A DNA stretch of 64,000 bases from Streptomyces sp. NBC_00691 (GCF_036226665.1 NZ_CP109007.1:3264501-3328500); one strand, 5' to 3'. Counted from the first letter of the stretch, positions 1 to 9,226 are shown. Notes: generated by a model from the letters alone, not told the origin. Made by a program: numbers and translations.

Positions 1-49
1 CTGCCAGGGCGAGGTCGTCCGGGGCGTCGAGGAGTGTCTCGTCGAGCAT
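1..49 (-). CDS. Start of SIS-domain phosphosugar isomerase (partial)
   Basis: Only the first 16 codons lie in the window, reading leftward from an ATG at 47-49. The peptide starts MLDETLLDAP followed by DDLALA. A GGAGGC Shine-Dalgarno lies about 10 nt upstream (complement of 59-64). From memory, actinobacterial SIS-domain glucose-6-phosphate/mannose-6-phosphate isomerases next to phosphomannomutase and the Trm112-like gene begin with an MLDE-type leader, and this is the expected neighbour. The enzyme would interconvert fructose-6-P and mannose-6-P ahead of phosphomannomutase. The call rests on position and the N-terminal residues only. Confidence 0.5.
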   Translation of the reverse strand, partial: MLDETLLDAPDDLALA

Positions 50-802
50 GGGGCGGGTGCCTCCGGTCGCGTCGTCGTCGCGGGCCCCTGCGGTGCCCTG
101 GGGGCGGGCGGCTTGGGCGGGTGCCTTGTGGTGCGTGCACCTTCTATGGTGCGGGCCTTGCGGTGCGGGTGCGGGGTGGTGCGGGTGCGGGTGCGGGGTG
201 GTGCGGGTACGGGTGCGGGGCCCCGCCTTCGGCCGGGCCTGCCGGCTCCCACCCCTACCACCCGTGGAGCCGGGACGGCAGGGGTGAGGGCGTTCCCGTG
301 GGAGGTGGTCGCCGTTGACGGGATCCTCTCCGGGGAGGGGAGGCGGGCCCTCCGGGGAGGTGCGGGGGGGGTGCCGTACGGGACGGGCGGGCCCGTGCCG
401 TGTGCGTGGGCGGGCCGACGCGGCGGGGTGCGGGCCGGGTCCCGTGCCCTGTCGTGCGAGAACGCCCCGCTCGCGGCGCGTGGCTCCGCGGACCGGGCCG
501 GCGGGCGTGGGCCGTGGGCCGGGGACGCGCCGTGGTGCGTCGCGAGCCCGGGCCGGCCCCGTACGAGTCGGGTCTCGTGCCGTGCGGCGCCGGCCGCGTC
601 CCTCGTGGGACGGGCGGGCGTTGCCGTGGGCGCGGGTCCCGTCCCCTCGCCGCGTGAGCCGGTGCCGTGCTGCCGGTCCCGTCGTCGAGTGGCGTGGCCC
701 GGGGGCGGTGCCTCGGCGGTCGGGCTCGGGGGCGTCGCCGTCCTGCGGGCGCCCTTGTGGGGCTGCCGTCGCCGTGAGGTGGCTCCGGGCCGTCGGCCCC
801 GC
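50..802. other. Gene-free, repeat-rich GC spacer
   Basis: I see no credible gene in these roughly 750 bases. The open frames are Arg/Pro/Gly-rich shadows with no family resemblance. Positions 160-225 are a degenerate tandem array of G-rich heptamers and hexamers (GTGCGGG / GTGGTGC). From about 370 to 700 a GTSCCGTG-like unit recurs irregularly. The stretch lies between two genes expected to be co-transcribed leftward, so it is an unusually long insertion-like spacer. Confidence 0.5.
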
Positions 803-982
803 TTACGGGCGGCGGGCCTCGTCCGTCAGGAGGACCGGGATGTTGTCGCGGACCGGGTAGGCGAGGCCGCAGTCGGAGCTCGTACAGATGAGTTCGGGGG
901 TCTCGTCCGCCGTGCGGTCGTTCAGCGGAGCGTGGCACGCGGGGCAGGCCAGGATCTCCAGGAGGCCGGCTTCGAGCGGCAT
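803..982 (-). CDS. Trm112-family small zinc-ribbon protein
   Basis: A 59-residue protein starting at ATG 980-982 with MPLEAGLLEILACPACHAPL and ending NIPVLLTDEARRP at a TAA. Two Cys pairs, CPAC near residues 13-16 and C-x4-C near 33-38, form the likely zinc ribbon. The closing NIPVLL pattern is typical of the YcaR/Trm112 family. Eukaryotic Trm112 activates methyltransferases; the bacterial role is not established, so only the fold is claimed. It lies 95 nt downstream of phosphomannomutase on the same strand and is probably in that operon. Confidence 0.8.
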   Translation of the reverse strand: MPLEAGLLEILACPACHAPLNDRTADETPELICTSSDCGLAYPVRDNIPVLLTDEARRP

Positions 983-1077
983 GGGGTGTCCCTTCGAACA
1001 AGCGGTTTCGGGCCAGGTCAGCCTACCGCCGGGGGACGGGGGGCGCCCCGTTCCCCGGCGGTGGGCGATACGCGGGT

Positions 1078-2442
1078 TCAGGCCGCGGTGCGGACCAGGG
1101 CCAGGACCTCGTCGCGGATCCGCTCCATCGTCGCCCGGTCGCGGGCCTCGACGTTGAGGCGCAGCAGCGGCTCGGTGTTGGAGGCGCGGAGGTTGAACCA
1201 CCAGTCCGCCGCCGTCACCGTCAGGCCGTCCAGGTCGTCGAGGGTGACGTCGCCGCCCTCGTACGCCGCCCTGACCTCGGCCGCGCTGGCCTTCTGGTCC
1301 GCCACCGTCGAGTTGATCTCGCCCGAGGACGCGTAGCGGTCGTACGCCGCCACCAGGGCCGACAGCGTGCCCTCCTGGCCACCGAGGGCCGCCAGGACGT
1401 GGAGCGCGGCCAGCATGCCCGTGTCCGCGTTCCAGAAGTCCTTGAAGTAGTAGTGCGCCGAGTGCTCGCCGCCGAAGATCGCGCCGGTCTTCGCCATCTC
1501 CTCCTTGATGAAGGAGTGGCCGACGCGGGTACGGACCGGCTCGCCGCCCTGCTCGCGGACGACCTCCGGCACCGACCACGAGGTGATCAGGTTGTGGATG
1601 ATCGTGCCGCCGGGGTGCTTCGCGAGCTCGCGGGCCGCCACCAGGGCGGTGATCGCCGACGGCGAGACCGGCTCGCCGCGCTCGTCGACGACGAAGCAGC
1701 GGTCGGCGTCGCCGTCGAAGGCCAGTCCGAGGTCGGCGCCCTCGGCCAGGACGCGTGCCTGGAGGTCGACGATGTTCTTCGGGTCCAGCGGGTTCGCCTC
1801 GTGGTTGGGGAACGTGCCGTCCAGTTCGAAGTACATCGGGACCACGTCGAGCGGCAGGCCCTCGAAGACGGTGGGGACCGTGTGGCCGCCCATGCCGTTG
1901 CCCGCGTCCACCACGACCTTGAGGGGACGGATCGTCCTCAGGTCGACCAGGGACGTCAGGTACTGCGCGTAGTCCTTGAGCGTGTCGCGGTGGGTGATCG
2001 TGCCCGGGGTCGCGGCCGCTTCCGGCGCGCCGGTCTCCGACCAGCCCTCCGCGAGCTCCCGGATCTCCGCCAGGCCCGTGTCCTGGCCCACCGGGGCGGC
2101 GCCCGCGCGGCACATCTTGATGCCGTTGTACTGGGCCGGGTTGTGCGAGGCGGTGAACATCGCGCCGGGCAGGTCGAAGCTGCCGGAGGCGAAGTACAGC
2201 TGATCGGTGGAGCAGAGTCCGATCAGGGTGACGTCGGCGCCGAGGCGGGCCGCGCCGCGAGCGAACGCGTCCGCCAGGCCGGGCGACGAGGGGCGCATGT
2301 CGTGGCCGATGACGATCGCGTCCGCGTCCGTCACCCGTACGAAGGCGGCACCGAAGAGCTCGGCGAGCGACTCGTCCCACTGGTCGGGTACCACTCCGCG
2401 GACGTCGTACGCCTTCACGATCTGCGACAGATCGGCAGTCAC
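1078..2442 (-). CDS. manB: Phosphomannomutase / phosphoglucomutase
   Basis: A 454-residue alpha-D-phosphohexomutase that interconverts mannose-6-P and mannose-1-P, feeding GDP-mannose and glycopolymer synthesis. TASHNP at about residues 97-102 holds the catalytic phosphoserine. DGDADR at about 243-248 is the metal loop. GEHSAHYYF is the sugar-binding loop, and RASNTEPLLR near the C-terminus is the phosphate-binding loop. All four conserved blocks are present, so it should be active. The GTG at 2442 is chosen because AGGAGG sits 8 nt upstream; the frame stays open nine codons further to an ATG with no comparable site. It lies between DUF3499 upstream and the Trm112-like gene downstream on the same strand. 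Confidence 0.93.
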   Translation of the reverse strand: MTADLSQIVKAYDVRGVVPDQWDESLAELFGAAFVRVTDADAIVIGHDMRPSSPGLADAFARGAARLGADVTLIGLCSTDQLYFASGSFDLPGAMFTASHNPAQYNGIKMCRAGAAPVGQDTGLAEIRELAEGWSETGAPEAAATPGTITHRDTLKDYAQYLTSLVDLRTIRPLKVVVDAGNGMGGHTVPTVFEGLPLDVVPMYFELDGTFPNHEANPLDPKNIVDLQARVLAEGADLGLAFDGDADRCFVVDERGEPVSPSAITALVAARELAKHPGGTIIHNLITSWSVPEVVREQGGEPVRTRVGHSFIKEEMAKTGAIFGGEHSAHYYFKDFWNADTGMLAALHVLAALGGQEGTLSALVAAYDRYASSGEINSTVADQKASAAEVRAAYEGGDVTLDDLDGLTVTAADWWFNLRASNTEPLLRLNVEARDRATMERIRDEVLALVRTAA

Positions 2443-2545
2443 GGATCCACCCTCCTGAGTTCTCGGCACGCGTGTGCGGCGCGTGTACGGAACGCCAAAA
2501 CTACCCGGAGCGGGGAGGGGGTACGCGGAGGGTGGCCGGTTGCGG

Positions 2546-2929
2546 TCAGTTGTCCGGGGAGCGGAGCACTCTCAGGTGCCCTCTGCGGCCGACCTCCATG
2601 GGGTCGCCGCCGCGGCCTCCGCCGCCCTTGCCGCCGGCCTCGGCCGCGCGTTCCTGGGGGCGGGCCGCCTCCCGTACCGCGTTGGCCAGGGCTTCGAGGT
2701 CGTCGCCGCTGGGGCGGGGCGGGGCGGAGGCGTCGGTGAGCCGCACGACCTCCCACCCGCGTGGGGCGGTCAGGCGCTCGCTGTGCGGGGCGCACAGGTC
2801 GTAGCAGTGGGGCTCGGCGTAGGTGGCGAGCGGGCCGAGGACCGCAGTCGAGTCGGCATAGACGTACGTCAGTGTCGCGACGGCAGGGCGGCCGCACGCA
2901 GTGCGCGAACAGCGACGTACAGGGCTCAC
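2546..2929 (-). CDS. DUF3499 protein
   Basis: A 127-residue cytosolic protein of unknown function, conserved in Actinobacteria next to phosphomannomutase. The N-terminal half has a Cys/His-rich pattern that could bind zinc: CSRTAC near residues 7-12, then CYDLCAPH near 42-49. The C-terminal third is Gly/Arg-rich and low complexity. The shown start is a GTG at 2929. The frame stays open upstream through a run resembling SRRGPLKSAVPSNVV to a CTG at 2980, which might be the true, longer start. It is first in the leftward run toward manB. Confidence 0.8.
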   Translation of the reverse strand: MSPVRRCSRTACGRPAVATLTYVYADSTAVLGPLATYAEPHCYDLCAPHSERLTAPRGWEVVRLTDASAPPRPSGDDLEALANAVREAARPQERAAEAGGKGGGGRGGDPMEVGRRGHLRVLRSPDN

Positions 2930-3077
2930 GACGTTGGACGGTACCGCACTCTTGAGCGGGCCGCGACGACTCTCCCTCAGGTCACTCCACCGTGTCGCGC
3001 TGTGAACTGCGCCACCCCCCTCCGCTCGGCGCCCTCTCCGACCTGCGTGGGAGGGGGCACAAGGGGGTGGCGCCGGG

Positions 3078-3111
3078 ACCGGATCCGGACACTCGGGGGT
3101 ACGGATCCGGT
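3078..3111. repeat. Inverted repeat in the 2930-3279 intergenic region
   Basis: ACCGGATCCG at 3078-3087 is repeated inverted and exact as CGGATCCGGT at 3102-3111, with a 14-nt spacer. It sits between the divergent DUF3499 and metallopeptidase genes. It could be an operator or a hairpin. The rest of this roughly 350-nt gap is G-rich and shows no gene. A TACGCT hexamer at 3265-3270 lies only 6 nt before the next start codon and may be the -10 of a leaderless transcript. Confidence 0.4.
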
Positions 3112-3279
3112 CAACCAGGGCCAGATGGCCGATCGTGAGCGGACCGCGAATCGGGCGGGCGAAAGGCCGGAACGTTCAGGTTCGGGCAGGAGGGGGAGGG
3201 GGGTCTCCGGGACACCCGGGAACGTGGCGAGGATGCGCCACGGTGCGCGGGCACCGATGAGCGTTACGCTGCGTCAGTG

Positions 3280-3735
3280 ATGGACAGTCCTGTGCCGCCG
3301 AGCCCCCCGCACCACTCCACGGAGCCCCCGGCGGAGCCCCGGGTGCGTCGCCGCGACCGGCACGGCCGCGGGATGCGGGGACCGGTCGCCCCGCCTCAGG
3401 TGCCGCTCTCCACGAGCCGGGCCGACACCTTCCGCGATCTCGTCCTGGACTCGGTGGAGCGTCTCGAGCGGCGCTGGCCGCAGCTCGCCGACGTCGAGTT
3501 CCTCGTCATGGAGGTGCCGCCGACGGTGCCGGGCGAGACGGTGCCGCTGGGCGGATCGGCGGCCGCCGAGAAGGGCGATCCCGCCCGGGTGGTCGTCTAC
3601 CGGCGGCCGGTCGAGATCCGCTCCAAGAACCGGGACGAGCGGGCGCTCCTCGTGCACGAGGTCGTCGTGGAGCAGGTCGCCGAGCTCCTCGGGCTCTCCC
3701 CCGAGTCGGTCGACCCCCGGTACGGGCAGGACTGA
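3280..3735 (+). CDS. Metallopeptidase-family (DUF1025/PF06262-like) protein with a degenerate zinc site
   Basis: A protein of about 151 residues. The first 45 residues are Pro/Arg-rich, followed by a compact domain (about 50-150) resembling the minigluzincin-type metallopeptidase family. In active members the helix carries HExxH; here it reads VHEVVVEQVAELLG, so the second His is missing. I recall Streptomyces homologues with the same sequence, so this looks lineage-wide rather than a local mutation. It may bind metal differently or have lost protease activity. GTG 3277 and ATG 3280 are adjacent starts. No Shine-Dalgarno is visible and a TACGCT -10-like hexamer lies just upstream, suggesting leaderless expression. 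Confidence 0.75.
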   Translation: MDSPVPPSPPHHSTEPPAEPRVRRRDRHGRGMRGPVAPPQVPLSTSRADTFRDLVLDSVERLERRWPQLADVEFLVMEVPPTVPGETVPLGGSAAAEKGDPARVVVYRRPVEIRSKNRDERALLVHEVVVEQVAELLGLSPESVDPRYGQD

Positions 3736-3787
3736 CCCACGGGGCGGGCCCGCGCGTGGGAACCGCCCCGCCCGTGCCGACCGCCCC

Positions 3788-5329
3788 CTAGTCCAGGACT
3801 CCCAGGTCCTGGCGGGCCGACGGGACCTCGACCGTGCCCCGGTCGTCGACGAAGGTCTGGATCGTGAACGCCGGGGCGCCGTCCAGCGGTACCGCCAGCG
3901 TCCTCGACGCGTACACCCTGCCGCCCGAGACCGGTTCGACGGTCAGCGCGTAGGAGCCCTTGAGGCCCTGGGGGACCAGGTCGGTCAGGGCCGTCGTCGT
4001 GCCCTCCTTGACCGTGACCGTCTTCGTCACGGGTGTCCCCCCGCCGGAACCCGCCGAGGCGGTGACCTTCACCTGGGCCGCCGCGCCGACGGCGGTCAGG
4101 GCCAGCGTCGTCCCCTTGGCCCTGTTGTCGGCGATCGTCGCGCGGGCCGAGATCGCGCCGGTCGCCGGTACGAACGCGACCTCGGTGTCGTCGCCCTTGC
4201 CGCGGACCACCCGGAGGGCGGCCACGACCGGGACGGGCTTCTTGGGGTCCGCGGCGCTGAGCATCAGCGAGCCCACCTCGCCGCGGGTGAGGTCCGGCAG
4301 CTCGACGGAGGCCGTCATCCCCGACTTCACGTGCAGGGAGCGGGCGCTCGCCGGGACGATCGTGCCGTTCTGGGTGACCAGCTGGATCTTCAGGTCGGCG
4401 TCGTCCTCGCCCGGGACGAACGCCACCAGGCGGACGGCGGTGGCGTCGGCCGGGATGCCGGGGAGCACGGCGGTGCTCGCCGGGTCAGCCGAGGCCGCGA
4501 GCCAGTCGCTGCCGAGCTTCTCGTCGGCGGAGCCGATGGCCGCGCCGACCCGTCCGCTGCGGGTGGTGACGTGGACGGTGACGGACTGCTGCGCGGCCTC
4601 GGCCGTGAGGGTGGAGAGCAGCACGGGGACCGTGGAGTGGGCGGGCACCGGGATGCCCTCGGTGAACTGGGACTTGAGGACGCCCTCGGGGCCGTACAGC
4701 TGGATGTCGGCGACGGCGGCCGTGTCGTCCGGGTTGGTGAGGTGGACGTAGTCCTGGCGTTCCTTGGCGGTGGAGGCCGCGGGGAACCAGAAGTCGGTGT
4801 CGGGGGCGCCGCAGCCGAGGCCGAGGAGGCCGCGGGCGCCGCCCGCCGGGACGAGGGTGGTCTGCTGGACGGTCCAGCCGGGGGCGAGGGTGCCGGTCGC
4901 CGCACCGGTGAGGGCGGGGGCGGCGGGGCCGTTCGCCGCGGCGGTGACGGGCTTGCCGGGGGCGGTGACGGTGCCCGGGACCTTCGGGGCCGTGGCCTTC
5001 TTGCCGCCCGTGGCGGCGCCGCCGGAGGTCGTCGCGTTCGCGGCGGGCCGCAGCTGGGCGGTGGCGGCGGACGGGTCGGCAGCGCCGGAGCCGCCCGTGC
5101 CGCCCTTCGCCGGGTCCGTGCCGGGCGGGGTGTACGAGGTGTAGAGGGTCTCGGCCACCTCCGAGGTGCTGGGCACCGGGCAGGCCAGGCCCGCGCGCGC
5201 GACCGGCAGCCGGGTGGGCGCCTTGGCCTGGGGGGCGGCGGAGCCGTCCGGGGTGGTGAGGGACGCGAAGCCGGTGACGGCGGCGAGCGCCGTGGCACCC
5301 GCGATCAGGGAGAGGGTCGTGCGCTTCAC
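3788..5329 (-). CDS. Secreted DUF5719-type protein
   Basis: A 513-residue exported protein. It starts with a basic n-region and hydrophobic core (KRTTLSLIAGATALAAVTGF), followed by an Ala/Pro/Thr/Gly-rich linker to about residue 150. The rest is a beta-rich repeat-like body (blocks such as TTVLVPAGGARGLLGLGCGAP and repeated VPVLLSTL/VAALRVV strands). No enzymatic motif is visible. The GTG start at 5329 overlaps the TGA of the upstream glycosyltransferase by 4 nt (GTGA), so the two are translationally coupled. The pair probably acts together at the cell surface. The DUF assignment is from memory of this neighbourhood. Confidence 0.8.
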   Translation of the reverse strand: MKRTTLSLIAGATALAAVTGFASLTTPDGSAAPQAKAPTRLPVARAGLACPVPSTSEVAETLYTSYTPPGTDPAKGGTGGSGAADPSAATAQLRPAANATTSGGAATGGKKATAPKVPGTVTAPGKPVTAAANGPAAPALTGAATGTLAPGWTVQQTTLVPAGGARGLLGLGCGAPDTDFWFPAASTAKERQDYVHLTNPDDTAAVADIQLYGPEGVLKSQFTEGIPVPAHSTVPVLLSTLTAEAAQQSVTVHVTTRSGRVGAAIGSADEKLGSDWLAASADPASTAVLPGIPADATAVRLVAFVPGEDDADLKIQLVTQNGTIVPASARSLHVKSGMTASVELPDLTRGEVGSLMLSAADPKKPVPVVAALRVVRGKGDDTEVAFVPATGAISARATIADNRAKGTTLALTAVGAAAQVKVTASAGSGGGTPVTKTVTVKEGTTTALTDLVPQGLKGSYALTVEPVSGGRVYASRTLAVPLDGAPAFTIQTFVDDRGTVEVPSARQDLGVLD

Positions 5330-8300
5330 TGGTTGCTGCTCCCGTCGGGACGCTGCTCGGTCTCGTGGCCCTGGGGGTGCCCGTAGCCGTAGCCGTACGG
5401 GTCGTACTGCTGCGGGTCGTACTGCCCCTGTTGCCGCGGGTCGTACTGCTGCCCGCCGTACTGGCCCTGCTGGGGGTCGTACGGCTGCTGCTCGTAGCCC
5501 TGGTCGGCGTAGGGCTGCTGCTGGTCGTACTGCTGCGGCTGCTGCTCGTAGCCCTGCTGGGGGTACGCGTACGGCTGCTGCTGGTACGGGTCGGCCGCGT
5601 ACTCCTGGTAGTAGCCCTGCTCGGCGTACGCCTGGGGCTGTTCCTGCGGGGCGCCCTGCGGCTGGTCCTGGGCCGGTGCGTAGGCGGGGTCGTAACCGCC
5701 GCCGCCGTCCCATTCCCCGGGTTCCTGGTTCTGCTGCTCCGGGATCGCGGTGGTCTCCGGAGCCGGGTCCTGGCCGCCGGCCTCGGCGGCCTCGCCCTCC
5801 GCCTCGGCCTCCGCGGCGGCGCGCAGGCGGCGGGCACGACGGCCGTCGCCCTCGGTCGCCTGGGCGGGGATGGCGAGCTCCTCCTCGGGGAGGTCGTCGT
5901 CGATCTCGCGGCGCCGCCCGGGCAGGGCGAGGACGAGGAGGACGACGGCGAGGCCGACCTGGGCCCAGATCCACGCGCTGTGGGTGAGCGGCTGGTCGTA
6001 CGTGAGGTCGAGGCGGCCGGCCTGGGCGGGAAGCTCGAAGCCCTGGGCCCAGCCGTCGACGGTGGTGCGGGTCAGCTCCTTGCCGTCGAGGGTGGCGGTC
6101 CAGCCCTCGTCGGCGCGGTCGGCGAGGCGCAGGACGCGGCCGGCGGGGCCGGCCGGGATCTCGGTGTGGGCCTCGACGGGGCCGGCGGCGACGGCGACGG
6201 GGGCGGTCGGCGCCTTGGCCGGGTCCGCGGTCCCCTGCGTCGCGCCTTCCGGGGTCTTCGCCGCCGGCGGGACGATCATGACGCGGGCGATCTCGCGGTC
6301 CACGCGCCAGAGCGCGCTGCCGTCGAGCTGGCTGAGGCGGCTGAGTCCGGGGGTGGAGTCGAGGACGCGGCTCATCTGGCGCGGTGCCCCGTCCCGTACC
6401 AGGACGTAGCGGATCGCGTAGCCGCTGAGCTGCTGGGTCTGGTCGGCGCCGGAGCCGGCGACCAGGTGGGCGACGACGCCGTCGAGACGCGGGTCGTCCG
6501 CGGCGGTCTGGGTGAGTTCGGCGTCGCCGAGGCGGGCGCCGGAGCCGCGGACCAGGGTGTAGGTGACCTCACCGGGCGACGTGCCGCCCAGGACGAGGGT
6601 GCGGGGCTGGTCGCGGGTGCCGGACTCCTCGGCGACGAACGCCGGGACCTGGACCGGGTCGCGGCGGGTCAGCGGGCCGTCGGCCCCGGCGATCATCCAG
6701 CCGACGGCGGCGACGGCAGGGCCGAGGGCGCAGGCGAGGGCGATCAGGGCGGCGACGGGCTGGCGCCAGCCGAAGCCGTGGGCGGCGACGCGGGTGCGGC
6801 CGCCCTCGGCGCCGATCATGCCGGCGGCGATGAGGGCGGCGCCGTAGACGAGGGTGGCGGGTCCGGCCCAGCCGGTGCCGCCCGCGCCGTTGGACAGGGC
6901 GGCGAAGAGGAGGCCGGCGAGGCCGGCGGCCCAGGCGGCGCGGACGGCGAGCTGCCGCTCCTCGCGCAGCAGTCCGGCCAGGCCTGCGAGGACGAGGCCG
7001 GCCAGCAGGAGGCCGCCGGTGGTGCCGGGGCCGCCGGGGCTCGTGCCGAGCAGGTCGAGCGCGCCGGCCGTGCCGGTACGGATGTCGAGGCCGGCCTCGC
7101 GCAGGAACGCGGCCGGGTCGGTGAGCAGCGTCAGCGACCAGGGGGCGAGGACGAGGAGGGGGGTGCCGACGGCGGCCAGGAAGCGCAGCCCGTACGCGGT
7201 GATGTCGGAGCGGCGGACGACGAGCACGCCGAGCCCGAGGAGGACCGCCAGCGGCCAGACGACCGGGGTGAACGCGGTCGCGAAGGTCAGCAGGAAGGTG
7301 TACGCCCAGGTGGCGCGCCAGCTGCCCCGGTCCGGCCGGTTGAAGCCGTGGGCGGCGACGGCGGCGCGGGCCGTCAGCGGCAGCAGGATCGCGAGGACCG
7401 CGGTGCCGAGCCTGCCGGTGGCGAGGGCCCCGGTGACGGCGGGCAGGAAGGCGTACGCGATGGCGCCCCAGGCGCGCAGCAGCCGGGACTCGACGATGCC
7501 GCGGGCGGCGAAGTACGCCGTGAAGCCGGCGAGCGGGACGGAGCAGACGAGCAGCAGGGTCAGCGCGGTGGAGGTGGAGCCGAGGAAGAGCGCGGAGAGC
7601 GCGGCCAGGACGGCGAGGTACGGCGGGGCGGTCTGGGTGCCGCCGGTGCCGAGGGCGTGCCAGCCGTCGGCGTACCGCGACCAGAGCTCGGAGACGGTGT
7701 CGGGCGCGGGGAGCAGGGCGCCGCCGGCCAGCGAGCCGCCGGCGAAGAGGTTGCGGGAGGCGACCAGGGAGATGAGGAGCAGGAGGGCGAAGAGGACCGG
7801 GCCGGGCTTGCGGGCGATCTTCTTGAGCCGGGCGAACTGCTCGATCTCCAGGTAGTCGGCGTCGTCGCCGCCGGGTCCGGACTCGACGACGCCGTGGCGG
7901 GAGCCGCCGGAATCGGCCTCGGAGCCGCCGAAGTTGGCGGTGAACTGTTCGGCGGCGGCGCGGACGGTGGCGCCGGGCGGCGGGAACAGGGGGCGGAGGT
8001 CACCCGCGGGGACGACGGGGTTCTTGCGGCGCTTGCGGGCGGCGAGGATCTTCTCCGGGCGCAGCAGGGTCGCGAGGAGGCCCATGACCTCGTCGACGGC
8101 CTGCCCGGGGACCTTGCCGACAAGGTAGGCGAGGGTGCGGAGCAGGGTGCTGACGACGAGCCGGACGAGGACGTACGGGAGGGCGGCGCCGCGGCTGTTG
8201 GCGAGGAGGGTGTAGACGGCGCCGGCCTTGTCGACCCGGTGCGGGTTGGCGGCGGTGCGTCCGGCGCAGTCGACGGTGCGGCGCTCGCGGGCGGAGGCCT

Positions 8301-9084
8301 CCGCGTGGCGGAGGACGGCGTCGGGGGCGATCAGCACGCGGTGGCCGGCGGAGTGGGCGCGCCAGCACAGGTCGACGTCGTCGCGCATGAGGGGCAGGCG
8401 GCGGTCGAAGCCGCCGAGCTCCTCGAAGACGTCGCGGCGGACGAGCATGCCCGCGGTGGAGACGGAGAGGACGGAGCGGACCTGGTCGTGCTGGCCCTGG
8501 TCCTGCTCGCGGCGGTCGAGTCCGGTCCAGCGGCGGCCGCTGCGGGCGATGGAGACGCCGGTCTCCAGGAGCTGCTTGCGGTCGTACCAGCCGCGCAGCT
8601 TGGGGCCGATGACGGCGGCGTCCGTGTCGGAGTCGGCGACGCGCAGGAGTTCGGCGAGGGCGCCGGGCTCGGGTGCGCAGTCGTCGTGGAGCAGCCAGAG
8701 CCACTGGACCGGTTCGCCGTGCGGGAGTTCGGGGAGGTCGTACGCCTCGTCGTTCCAGGTCCGGCTGACCGGGTCCCAGCCGCTGGGGCGCTTCAGATAG
8801 TCGAGGTCCTCGGGTCCGAGCACGGGCGCGGTGCGGACGGCCTCCTCGACGGCGGCGCCGAAGCCGGTGCGGCGCGCGAGGTGGAGGACGCGATCGGCGC
8901 CGATGGCGTCGGCCAGGAGCTGCGCCGAGTGGTCGGCGCTGCCGGTGTCGGCGGCGACCACGTTCTGCACGGGGCGTTCCTGGGCGAGCAGCCCGGCGAG
9001 GGCGTCCGGCAGCCAGCGGGCGCCGTCGTGGGTGACGAGCACGGCGGTGACGACGTGTCGCGGAAACTCAGGAGTCGAGGACAT
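5326..9084 (-). CDS. Large membrane glycosyltransferase, family 2
   Basis: A 1252-residue protein. Residues about 10-290 form a GT-A domain: VTAVLVTHDGARWLPDAL, AADTGSADHS, the metal-site stretch LLHDDCAPEPGAL, and an RDDVDLCWRAHSAGH acceptor loop. From about 400 to 1050 there are a dozen or more hydrophobic segments interleaved with a large extracytoplasmic region. One last membrane span sits near 1080. The final roughly 130 residues are a cytoplasmic tail almost wholly of Tyr, Gln, Pro, Gly and Asp (PYQQQPYAYPQQGYEQQ-type units). It probably transfers sugar to a lipid-linked or wall polymer. It is the first gene of a coupled pair with the DUF5719 protein. A GGAGGG lies about 10 nt before the ATG. 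Confidence 0.85.
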   Translation of the reverse strand: MSSTPEFPRHVVTAVLVTHDGARWLPDALAGLLAQERPVQNVVAADTGSADHSAQLLADAIGADRVLHLARRTGFGAAVEEAVRTAPVLGPEDLDYLKRPSGWDPVSRTWNDEAYDLPELPHGEPVQWLWLLHDDCAPEPGALAELLRVADSDTDAAVIGPKLRGWYDRKQLLETGVSIARSGRRWTGLDRREQDQGQHDQVRSVLSVSTAGMLVRRDVFEELGGFDRRLPLMRDDVDLCWRAHSAGHRVLIAPDAVLRHAEASARERRTVDCAGRTAANPHRVDKAGAVYTLLANSRGAALPYVLVRLVVSTLLRTLAYLVGKVPGQAVDEVMGLLATLLRPEKILAARKRRKNPVVPAGDLRPLFPPPGATVRAAAEQFTANFGGSEADSGGSRHGVVESGPGGDDADYLEIEQFARLKKIARKPGPVLFALLLLISLVASRNLFAGGSLAGGALLPAPDTVSELWSRYADGWHALGTGGTQTAPPYLAVLAALSALFLGSTSTALTLLLVCSVPLAGFTAYFAARGIVESRLLRAWGAIAYAFLPAVTGALATGRLGTAVLAILLPLTARAAVAAHGFNRPDRGSWRATWAYTFLLTFATAFTPVVWPLAVLLGLGVLVVRRSDITAYGLRFLAAVGTPLLVLAPWSLTLLTDPAAFLREAGLDIRTGTAGALDLLGTSPGGPGTTGGLLLAGLVLAGLAGLLREERQLAVRAAWAAGLAGLLFAALSNGAGGTGWAGPATLVYGAALIAAGMIGAEGGRTRVAAHGFGWRQPVAALIALACALGPAVAAVGWMIAGADGPLTRRDPVQVPAFVAEESGTRDQPRTLVLGGTSPGEVTYTLVRGSGARLGDAELTQTAADDPRLDGVVAHLVAGSGADQTQQLSGYAIRYVLVRDGAPRQMSRVLDSTPGLSRLSQLDGSALWRVDREIARVMIVPPAAKTPEGATQGTADPAKAPTAPVAVAAGPVEAHTEIPAGPAGRVLRLADRADEGWTATLDGKELTRTTVDGWAQGFELPAQAGRLDLTYDQPLTHSAWIWAQVGLAVVLLVLALPGRRREIDDDLPEEELAIPAQATEGDGRRARRLRAAAEAEAEGEAAEAGGQDPAPETTAIPEQQNQEPGEWDGGGGYDPAYAPAQDQPQGAPQEQPQAYAEQGYYQEYAADPYQQQPYAYPQQGYEQQPQQYDQQQPYADQGYEQQPYDPQQGQYGGQQYDPRQQGQYDPQQYDPYGYGYGHPQGHETEQRPDGSSNQ

Positions 9085-9226
9085 CGAGCTACGGGCCCTC
9101 CGGCCGGGGTCGCCCGCGGGGGGCGTGGGAAGCGTCTCGGACGGAGGCCCACACTAACGGCTGCACGCGGAGCGGTCCGCCGCCCTGTGGACAGAGCGGG
9201 AGGAAGGGTTTCCCGCCGCGCACGCG

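Noticed and set aside
160..225. Repeats resembling a small CRISPR or iteron array
   Set aside because: Units are 6-8 nt with no constant-length spacers and no cas or rep gene nearby.
113..1336. 400-codon rightward frame over the spacer and manB
   Set aside because: Composition is Arg/Gly/Ala-rich low complexity and it crosses the clear leftward manB gene.
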